Made by a program: the position numbers and the translations under genes
Shown: positions 1 to 5,137 of the stretch, in pieces
How the letters are laid out: each line of letters begins with the position of its first letter
How positions within the stretch are numbered: the first letter of the stretch is position 1
Notes under the pieces: model-generated
The model's input: only the letters and a program-made list of their open reading frames with translations
Databases searched by the model: none
What the model was told of the DNA's origin: nothing
Source of the DNA: an uncultured Leptolyngbya sp.
Lineage (GTDB): Bacteria > Cyanobacteriota > Cyanobacteriia > Phormidesmidales > Phormidesmidaceae
Direction of reading: 5' to 3'
Assembly: GCA_937899365.1 (NCBI GenBank)
Contig: CALBPH010000810.1
Location: 1 to 6,259 of the forward strand
DNA length: 6,259 nucleotides

Positions 1-879
1 ATAGACGAAATCCGTCGTGCGGCTGGGGTTTCGGTTACGGCCCACACAACTGGCATGGCCACCACAGCGTTGGGCCAAGAGCTAACAGAAGCGCACATTC
101 GAGCTGCCATGGAACAGGTCATCATGGCTCAGGGGATGACTTGCGCCTACAACAGTATTGTTACTGTTCATGGTGAAGTGCTCCATAACAATCACTACCA
201 TCATCCCCTCAAAGAGAACGATCTAATCTTGGCTGATGTCGGTGCAGAAACTGATACCGGATGGGCTTCAGACATTACCCGCACCTGGCCTGTGAGCGGT
301 CAGTTCTCCTCCACACAGCGCGACCTTTATGATGTTGTGCTCGCCGCCCATGACGCTTGTATTGAGATAGCTAAACCAGGGGTAGAGCACCGACTGGTCC
401 ATTTGACCGCCTGTCGTACCCTGGCAGCAGGTCTAGAAGATCGCGGTATTCGCATTGGCCAGCCCGACGACTTGGTAGAACAAGATGCCCATGCGTTGTT
501 CTTTCCCCATGGTGTGGGTCATCTTCTGGGGCTAGACGTTCATGATATGGAAGATCTGGGTGATCTTGCTGGTTATGCATCGGGGCGAGAACGTAGCAAA
601 CGCTTTGGGTTAGGATTCTTGCGTTTGGACCGACCGCTGCAGGCGGGTATGGTAGTGACGATCGAACCTGGTTTTTATCAGGTGCCCGGCATTTTAGATG
701 ATGTGACTATGCGAAAGACCTATGGTGAGATTGTTAACTGGCAGCGATTAGAGCAGTTTGCAGATGTGCGAGGAATTCGTATTGAGGATGATGTGTTGAT
801 TACAGAGGATGGCTGTGAGGTGCTGACAGCAGCGTTGCCAACAAACGCAGACGCGATTGAAAAACTTGTCAAAGCATAG
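1..879 (+). CDS. M24B Xaa-Pro peptidase (aminopeptidase P / prolidase family), C-terminal part
   Basis: This is a metallopeptidase that removes or splits residues next to proline, probably in the cytoplasm. The frame is open from base 1, so the start lies upstream. The ATG at 55 is internal, because residues before it (DEIRRAAGVSV) already read as M24 sequence. Numbered from base 1, all five dinuclear metal ligands of the pita-bread fold are present: D79 (ADVGAE), D91 (SDITRTW), H174 (in HGVGH), E222 (TIEPGFY) and E262 (RIEDD). The substrate-side histidine H170 is also present. From family knowledge, spacing of the last three ligands (48 and 40 residues) is closer to human prolidase (42 and 40) than to E. 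coli PepP (29 and 23), because a segment follows VHDMED. Dipeptidase versus aminopeptidase activity therefore stays open. The N-terminal creatinase-like domain would be upstream. The gene ends in TAG and converges on the next gene. Confidence 0.94.
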   Translation: MDEIRRAAGVSVTAHTTGMATTALGQELTEAHIRAAMEQVIMAQGMTCAYNSIVTVHGEVLHNNHYHHPLKENDLILADVGAETDTGWASDITRTWPVSGQFSSTQRDLYDVVLAAHDACIEIAKPGVEHRLVHLTACRTLAAGLEDRGIRIGQPDDLVEQDAHALFFPHGVGHLLGLDVHDMEDLGDLAGYASGRERSKRFGLGFLRLDRPLQAGMVVTIEPGFYQVPGILDDVTMRKTYGEIVNWQRLEQFADVRGIRIEDDVLITEDGCEVLTAALPTNADAIEKLVKA

Positions 880-882
880 AAC

Positions 883-903
883 TTAGAGTGACTGGCACTC
901 TAA
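883..903 (+). terminator. Hairpin just after the peptidase stop, possible weak terminator
   Basis: TTAGAGTG and CACTCTAA form a perfect 8-bp stem around the 5-base loop ACTGG, beginning four bases after the stop codon. The stem is AT-rich at its base and is followed by AAGG rather than a run of T, so it is not a textbook intrinsic terminator. Its position fits a 3'-end processing or termination element for the peptidase transcript. Its right arm is also part of a short tandem duplication. Confidence 0.35.
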
Positions 904-922
904 AAGGTGGCACCCTAAAAGA
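893..922. repeat. 15-bp tandem duplication
   Basis: TGGCACTCTAAAAGG (893-907) is followed directly by TGGCACCCTAAAAGA (908-922), with 13 of 15 bases identical. The first copy supplies the right arm of the adjacent hairpin. The second copy carries a T-to-C change and would pair less well. It probably arose by local slippage. No function is evident. Confidence 0.6.
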
Positions 923-974
923 TCAAGAAGATCGAAATGACTCTCCCACAACTTCTTAAAATAGGATTCCATTA

Positions 975-1018
975 GTCAATGGGAGAGAATAGGGCTGTGG
1001 TTAAACTCTCCCATTGAC
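975..1018. terminator. Perfect 13-bp inverted repeat between convergent genes, candidate bidirectional terminator
   Basis: GTCAATGGGAGAG (975-987) and CTCTCCCATTGAC (1006-1018) are exact reverse complements separated by 18 bases. The stem is strong and lies between the ends of two convergent genes, only 8 bases from the stop of the minus-strand gene, so a shared terminator is the simplest reading. Neither side has a proper T-tract (GATGGTTCTT on the plus strand, TAATGGAATCC on the minus strand), which lowers confidence. A further copy of ACTCTCCCA at 940-948 repeats 1005-1013 and could pair with the left arm instead. Confidence 0.5.
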
Positions 1019-1026
1019 GATGGTTC

Positions 1027-1776
1027 TTAGCTACTAACTAGGCTAAGTTTGGGAGCCGGTCCGCAAGCTTGGAATCCATAGTCAGTCCCTGGCGCGATTA
1101 CCTGCCAGAAGACCACAGAGTGAGGCTCAATGGGTTGATTGAGGTATGATTTGCGTGCACCTGTGCCTAGGGTGTTAGGACCGGGTTTACCGTTGATAGA
1201 GTAGAACCAGAAAGGAATACCTGCTTGCTCACCCGTTGTCGGTGGTGGTGCATTGTAGGTCTTTCCATTAATTGTGAAACTGCCAATGAACGGACCGGGA
1301 TCAGGGTATTTTAGTGTGGAGTTTTCGTAGCTCAGCGTTGGGTTATTGGCGACAACGTTGTCTATCAGCTTTCCTATGGTGTTACCGGTGCCTGTGAAGT
1401 GTACTCCATTAGCATAGGGCTGATCAGTGGGCTTAGATGGATCGGGACCGTAGTATACCAACAGTGTACTTGTGCCGTCCGCGGTGGCATCCGATGCTAC
1501 AGCACCTGACGCAACAGCTGCGGCAGCAGCGCCCATATTGCGATGCATCGTGTTTTGCAGCAGCCGTACACCCTGGCGATATGCCTGGAGTGGACGAACT
1601 ATGGCATACCCATTAGTGGAGTTGTTGCTTGCAGAAACAAGGACTCGACGGAGCACTGAACGCTCTGCTTTTGTTAGACCGTTTGCCTCGCCCTCACTAA
1701 TAGGATCAGTAAGAAAGTCACTGAGGGCACTATCATCGGACTGGAGCCGATGGAGGTAGGCATTGAATGGTGTCAT
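1027..1776 (-). CDS. Hypothetical protein, two-part architecture with Ala-rich linker
   Basis: I do not recognise this 249-residue protein. It has no signal peptide or membrane segment, so it is probably cytoplasmic. Residues 1-80 look like a charged, mostly helical domain (AYLHRLQSDD, DFLTDP, GLTKAERSVLRRVL, then RPLQAYRQGVRLLQ). The pattern 'short helix, DP, gap, GLT-x-x-E' vaguely recalls small LigA-like helical domains, but this is only a resemblance. Residues 82-99 form an Ala/Ser linker. Residues 103-249 are rich in Gly, Pro, Asn and aromatics (LLVYYGPDP, GPFIGSFTINGKTY, IPFWFYSINGKPGP, VVFWQVIAPG), suggesting a beta-rich fold. There is a single cysteine, C238. The start is the first ATG of the frame; no Shine-Dalgarno is visible upstream (AACAACAAATAAAACT). 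The gene is monocistronic: it follows gor at 409 bp with a mobile-like element between, and converges on the peptidase. Confidence 0.75.
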   Translation of the reverse strand: MTPFNAYLHRLQSDDSALSDFLTDPISEGEANGLTKAERSVLRRVLVSASNNSTNGYAIVRPLQAYRQGVRLLQNTMHRNMGAAAAAVASGAVASDATADGTSTLLVYYGPDPSKPTDQPYANGVHFTGTGNTIGKLIDNVVANNPTLSYENSTLKYPDPGPFIGSFTINGKTYNAPPPTTGEQAGIPFWFYSINGKPGPNTLGTGARKSYLNQPIEPHSVVFWQVIAPGTDYGFQACGPAPKLSLVSS

Positions 1777-1963
1777 AGTTTTATTTGTTGTTAAGCAGAC
1801 AAAAACTTGTCACCTACATGGTTGCCGTTGCTACAACAATTTTCCAATAGTACTTTAGTCGGAACTTAATATGACATCAGCAAAGTCAATGACTTCAGGG
1901 GCTTATGTTGACTATACAAGTATTTTTGGCCTAAAACACTTTTTTAGATATTCAGCTTAATCT
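1777..1963. other. AT-rich upstream region of the 249-residue gene with two short palindromes
   Basis: No gene is seen here. The stretch is AT-richer than its surroundings and should hold the promoter for the minus-strand gene ending at 1776. Two short dyads stand out: AAGTCA-A-TGACTT (1883-1895) and ATAC-AA-GTAT (1914-1923). On the minus strand TATAGT (1916-1911) could be a -10 hexamer, giving a leader of about 130 bases, but no good -35 sits at the right distance. TTGACT (1889-1884) has no -10 at 16-18 bases. The promoter therefore cannot be placed with confidence. Confidence 0.4.
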
Positions 1964-2070
1964 CTAAATTAGCCGTTGCTGATTTAGAGGATGAACCGAA
2001 CGGTTAAATATGCCGTAGGGCAGCACCTTACAGATAAAATCATCCCGAAGATCAGCAACGCCCTAAATTA
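1964..2070. mobile_element. 91-bp MITE-like element (1972-2062) with 8-bp target duplication
   Basis: The element's ends are inverted copies of each other. The left end at 1972 begins GCCGTTGCTGATTTAGAGG; the right end, read on the minus strand from 2062, begins GGCGTTGCTGATCTTCGGG. They match at 18 of 23 positions, including an unbroken 10-bp core (CGTTGCTGAT) and a second block GGATGA. Directly outside both ends lies the same octamer CTAAATTA (1964-1971 and 2063-2070), as expected of a target-site duplication. The interior has no transposase but holds two small dyads, AACCG-AA-CGGTT (1994-2005) and TGCC-N4-GGCA (2011-2022). Short length, terminal inverted repeats and a flanking duplication together define a MITE or an internally deleted IS. 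An 8-bp duplication would suit IS families such as ISAs1 or IS982, but the parent cannot be named from this sequence alone. Confidence 0.65.
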
Positions 2071-2074
2071 TATG

Positions 2075-2095
2075 GCTGTGATGGACGACCACAGC
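2075..2095 (-). terminator. Hairpin downstream of gor, weak terminator candidate
   Basis: On the minus strand GCTGTGGT and ATCACAGC pair over 8 bp (one G-U) around the loop CGTCC, followed by CATATAATTT. It lies about 90 bases after the gor stop and just before the MITE-like element. The trailing run is AT-rich but not a true T-tract. A second small dyad, CTACT-TT-AGTAG (2103-2114), lies between it and the stop. Confidence 0.35.
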
Positions 2096-2185
2096 GGCTA
2101 CCCTACTTTAGTAGAGATATGGGGTCAGTTGTCTTCCAGACGAATTCTATTGGGTACACTACTGGTGAAATTGCGTCAGGTTCTC

Positions 2186-3526
2186 TTACCTCATGGTGAC
2201 AAACTCTTCTGCAGAGCTGGGATGTATACCAACGGTGGCGTCGAAGTTCGCTTTAGTAGCGCCCATTTTTACGGCAATGGCTATACCTTGAATAATCTCA
2301 GCTGCAGAATCTCCCACCATATGGGCCCCGAGAATTTTATCGGTCTGTACATGGACAATTAGCTTCATCAGCGTTTTTTCTTCGAGCTTAGGCAGGGTGT
2401 AGTACATCGGTCTAAACCGGGAACGGTAGACCTTAATGCCGGCTTCGCCATATTTCTCGATTGCCTGGATTTCGGTCATGCCAACTGTGGCTACTTCTGG
2501 TGTGGTAAATACCGCTGAAGGAACATTCTCATGGCCCATGACCCGACGCTTGCCACCATAGTGAGTGTCGGCAAATGTACGGCCTTCATTGATGGCTACT
2601 GGGGTAAGGTTAATCCGGTCAGTACAGTCTCCCACCGCATAAATATTGGATTCTGCGGTCTGGCTGTGGGCATCTACTACAATGGCTCCTTTTTCCACGT
2701 CAACCCGAGTATTTTCTAGTCCAAGATTCTCAAGCCTAGGCGTTCGTCCCAGGGCGGATAGGCCAACAACATCGGTCAGTACCATATTGTTGTTTTTTAA
2801 GTTAACCTGCAGACCATCTTTGTGTTTTTCAAGGCTAACCAGCTCGTCATTAACAATACGGATGCCGTGGCGTAGCATGGCGTCTTGCACTTCAGTGCGA
2901 ATATCTTCATCAAAGCCCCGTAGAATCTTGTCGCGACGAATAATTTGGGTGACGTCTGTCCCTAGGGCATTGAGCACACAGGCAAACTCACAGCCGATGT
3001 AGCCACCGCCAAAAATGACCATCCGTTTGGGCTGCTGGGCTAAACTAAAAATCTCATCGGAGGTGATGGCCAGGTCAATTCCTGGAATATTGGGTCTACT
3101 GGGTTTGCCTCCGACGGCAATTAGAATTTTCTCGGCGGTAACGGTCTGGTCGGCGACTCCAATGGTGTGGAAATCTACGATCCGGGCATGACCTTTGTAT
3201 AAAGCCACTTCCGCATTGTCGATCATGCGCTGGTAGATGGCATTTAGTCGCGTCACTTCATCGTTGACGGCTTTGATCATATGGCCCCAGTCAAAGTTGC
3301 CCGGTTCAAATGTCCAGCCATACCCCGCAGCCTCCTGCACATGACTAGCAAAATGAGACGCGTAGACCATGAGTTTTTTGGGGACGCAGCCACGATTTAC
3401 GCAGGTACCCCCCAGCCGATCAAATTCGGCCACAGCTACCTTTGCCCCGTACTGGGCGGCCCGTCTTGCGGTGGCAATTCCACCCGAACCAGCACCAATC
3501 ACAAACAGGTCAAAATCGTAGGCCAT
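2186..3526 (-). CDS. gor: Glutathione reductase (NADPH)
   Basis: This cytoplasmic flavoenzyme reduces glutathione disulfide to two glutathiones with NADPH and works as a homodimer. Its 446 residues match the usual length of about 450. In order: the FAD-binding glycine motif GAGSGG (residues 11-16); the redox disulfide GGTCVNRGCVPKK, with C42 and C47; the second dinucleotide fold FGGGYIGCEFA near residue 175; then IIRRDKILR, whose arginines align with the two that bind the NADPH 2'-phosphate in E. coli Gor; the second FAD motif AVGDCTDR; and the C-terminal HPSSAEEFVTMR, with the acid-base pair H435 and E440 supplied to the partner subunit. These features separate it from dihydrolipoamide dehydrogenase and mercuric reductase. 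The ATG start is preceded by a clear Shine-Dalgarno. It lies 128 bp downstream of a co-oriented aldehyde dehydrogenase, so co-transcription is possible but unproven; no strong promoter was seen in that gap. Confidence 0.97.
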   Translation of the reverse strand: MAYDFDLFVIGAGSGGIATARRAAQYGAKVAVAEFDRLGGTCVNRGCVPKKLMVYASHFASHVQEAAGYGWTFEPGNFDWGHMIKAVNDEVTRLNAIYQRMIDNAEVALYKGHARIVDFHTIGVADQTVTAEKILIAVGGKPSRPNIPGIDLAITSDEIFSLAQQPKRMVIFGGGYIGCEFACVLNALGTDVTQIIRRDKILRGFDEDIRTEVQDAMLRHGIRIVNDELVSLEKHKDGLQVNLKNNNMVLTDVVGLSALGRTPRLENLGLENTRVDVEKGAIVVDAHSQTAESNIYAVGDCTDRINLTPVAINEGRTFADTHYGGKRRVMGHENVPSAVFTTPEVATVGMTEIQAIEKYGEAGIKVYRSRFRPMYYTLPKLEEKTLMKLIVHVQTDKILGAHMVGDSAAEIIQGIAIAVKMGATKANFDATVGIHPSSAEEFVTMR

Positions 3527-3533
3527 TGTCTGT

Positions 3534-3540
3534 CTCCTCT
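3534..3540 (-). promoter_or_regulatory. Ribosome binding site of gor
   Basis: On the minus strand AGAGGAG lies 7 bases (ACAGACA) before the ATG at 3526. It is the only strong Shine-Dalgarno seen before any start in this window, and it fixes the gor start. The other starts look weak or leader-independent. Confidence 0.8.
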
Positions 3541-3654
3541 TTCCCTAGTGGGTTGCCTGTTAAGTTGCAGCTATGCCGTGACCAGGCCAATCTATCCTAT
3601 CTCTTGACTAGCGCTTCGACTGTGGCTGGGCCAAACCCGTCAAAATAGTGACGA

Positions 3655-5046
3655 TTACCGAGTGACAAGTTTTTTGATTTGGGCTAGTTTCGAGGGCTTG
3701 TAGGGGGCATAACGCCAGTCTAGATCAAACCAAAACGTCTTTTTGAGAACGCTCTTGTAATGGGAAAAGGTATCAAATGAGGCCTTGCCATGGTAGCTAC
3801 CCATGCCACTTTGCCCCACACCACCAAAGGGCAAATCGGGTACGCCGATGTGTAGCACCGTATCGTTCAGACAGACTCCCCCCGAGGAAGTTCCTGTTAA
3901 AACCTGCTGCTGTTTGGCAGTGTCACGGGAAAACAGATACAGGGCCAGCGGTTTGGGACGGGCCTTGATTTGGCTGAGGGCTTGGTCAAAGCGGTCGTAG
4001 GTCACTATGGGCAAAATTGGACCAAATATTTCGTCCTGCATGACGGGGGAGTCCCAGGTGACGTTGTCTAGCACCGTGGGGGCGATGTAGCGGGTGCTGG
4101 CATCAGTTTCGCCACCGATGAGTACCGTGCCGCTATCGAGCAGCCTAGTTAGGCGCTCAAACTGCCGCTGGTTAATGATGCGGCTGAGGTCAGCACTTTG
4201 GGATGGATCGTCTCCAAAGAAGTCGTGGATGGCGGCGGTTAACTTGGTGAGAAAGTCATCTTTGATGGTGCGGTCGATGAGCAAATAGTCGGGGGCAATA
4301 CAGGTTTGGCCCGCATTAATATATTTGCCCCAGGCAATGCGTCTGGCCGCATGGTCTAGATTGATGTCAGCGTCAATGATGCAGGGGCTTTTGCCGCCTA
4401 GCTCTAGGGTGACGGGGGTGAGGTGCTTGGCGGCGGCGGCCATAACGATGCGACCAATGGCGGTGCCCCCGGTAAAGAAGATGTGGTCAAATTTTTCAGC
4501 TAATAGCTGTTGGCTGATGCTGGCATCTCCTTCAAATACGGTGATGTAGCTGGGGTCGAAGGTGTCGGCGATTAGGTCAGCTACCACGTTAGCGGTGTGT
4601 GGTGCATGTTCTGAGGGTTTGAGCATGGCACAGTTCCCGGCTGCGATCGCACCCACCAATGGCGACACCATCAGCTGAAACGGATAGTTCCAAGGACCAA
4701 TGATCAGCACGACCCCCAGGGGATCGGGCTGGATCCAGGCCGAGGACGGAAAATTTTCTAGGGTGGATTTTACACGCTTGGGCTTCATCCACGTTTTGAG
4801 CTTTTTGATCGCCAAGTTAATTTCTGAGAGGGTGGCGATTTCAAAATAGGCTTCAAACTCAGGCCTGCCCAAATCGGCCTTGGCCGCCGCTACAATATCA
4901 GCCTGGCGGTCAATGATGGCCTGTTTTAGCTTGGTTAACTGAGCCAGACGAAAGTCTAAAGGTTTGGTCTGATCCGACGCAAAGAATAGCCGCTGTTGCT
5001 CAAGGGTCTCGGGAATGGGGGACGGTTTAGTCAACTGAGCTGTCAT
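3655..5046 (-). CDS. Aldehyde dehydrogenase, class 3 (fatty/apocarotenal aldehyde type)
   Basis: This enzyme oxidises aldehydes to carboxylic acids with NAD(P)+. Its 463 residues match the short ALDH3 group rather than the roughly 500-residue ALDH1/2 group. Visible motifs: GPWNYPFQL with the oxyanion-hole N120; LKPSE with cofactor-binding K143; FFTGGTAIGR (190-199), the glycine motif of the cofactor fold; LELGGKSP with general base E215; GQTCIAPDY with the catalytic nucleophile C249; DEIFGP with E339; and the C-terminal PFGGVGQSGMG. All catalytic residues are intact. From family knowledge, cyanobacterial ALDH3 enzymes act on long-chain aldehydes and apocarotenals; the substrate here is inferred. 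There is no hydrophobic C-terminal anchor like that of animal fatty aldehyde dehydrogenase; the tail is basic (KPSKLAQIKKLVTR), so membrane contact would be peripheral at most. The ATG at 5046 has no clear Shine-Dalgarno. The gene is divergent from the sensor kinase and upstream of gor. Confidence 0.96.
   Translation of the reverse strand: MTAQLTKPSPIPETLEQQRLFFASDQTKPLDFRLAQLTKLKQAIIDRQADIVAAAKADLGRPEFEAYFEIATLSEINLAIKKLKTWMKPKRVKSTLENFPSSAWIQPDPLGVVLIIGPWNYPFQLMVSPLVGAIAAGNCAMLKPSEHAPHTANVVADLIADTFDPSYITVFEGDASISQQLLAEKFDHIFFTGGTAIGRIVMAAAAKHLTPVTLELGGKSPCIIDADINLDHAARRIAWGKYINAGQTCIAPDYLLIDRTIKDDFLTKLTAAIHDFFGDDPSQSADLSRIINQRQFERLTRLLDSGTVLIGGETDASTRYIAPTVLDNVTWDSPVMQDEIFGPILPIVTYDRFDQALSQIKARPKPLALYLFSRDTAKQQQVLTGTSSGGVCLNDTVLHIGVPDLPFGGVGQSGMGSYHGKASFDTFSHYKSVLKKTFWFDLDWRYAPYKPSKLAQIKKLVTR
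4643..4650. repeat. HIP1 octamer
   Basis: GCGATCGC lies inside the aldehyde dehydrogenase gene. This palindrome is strongly over-represented in many cyanobacterial genomes and here serves mainly as a hint of host taxonomy. Confidence 0.8.
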
Positions 5047-5068
5047 AGTTGGATGCGTCGGGGATAGA

Positions 5069-5095
5069 TTGGTTGGGTGCTACATACTCTATGAT
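5069..5095 (+). promoter_or_regulatory. Possible promoter of the sensor kinase gene
   Basis: TATGAT (5090-5095) differs from the -10 consensus at one base and lies 42 bases before the kinase ATG. The best -35 is TTGGTT (5069-5074), but the 15-base spacer is shorter than the usual 17, so the call is weak. The same 91-bp spacer must also hold the divergent aldehyde dehydrogenase promoter, which I could not place. Confidence 0.28.
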
Positions 5096-5122
5096 GTCTC
5101 GAACTAACGGATCTGACTAGTT

Positions 5123-5135
5123 GTGACCCAGTCAC
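5123..5135. promoter_or_regulatory. Dyad abutting the kinase start codon
   Basis: GTGAC-CCA-GTCAC is a perfect 5-3-5 inverted repeat ending two bases before the kinase ATG at 5138. It occupies the place where a ribosome binding site would be, and none is seen. It could be an operator in the divergent spacer or a small mRNA hairpin affecting initiation; chance is also possible at this size. Its first three bases form an in-frame alternative start, GTG. Confidence 0.35.
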
Positions 5136-5137
5136 CC

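Noticed and set aside
371..580. 69-codon minus-strand frame
   Set aside because: It lies wholly opposite the conserved catalytic region of the M24 peptidase; a shadow frame.
1487..1540. GCATC-C-GATGC dyad and repeated GCA/GCC triplets
   Set aside because: These are explained by codons of the Ala-rich linker in the minus-strand gene.
1472..1759. 95-codon plus-strand frame
   Set aside because: It is antisense to the 249-residue gene, and its Ala-rich start is the complement of the Ala linker. The minus-strand frame is longer and more protein-like.
1991..2362. 123-codon plus-strand open frame next to gor
   Set aside because: Its ATG is inside the inverted-repeat end of the MITE-like element and its second half is antisense to the conserved C-terminus of gor. 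It has no recognisable domain and no ribosome binding site of note.
3638..3653. Hairpin CGTCA-AAATAG-TGACG after the aldehyde dehydrogenase stop as a terminator
   Set aside because: The stem is only 5 bp and no T-tract follows on the minus strand; too weak to claim.
3527..3654. Promoter for gor using TTGACG (minus strand, 3643-3638) as -35
   Set aside because: No acceptable -10 hexamer lies 15-19 bases downstream.
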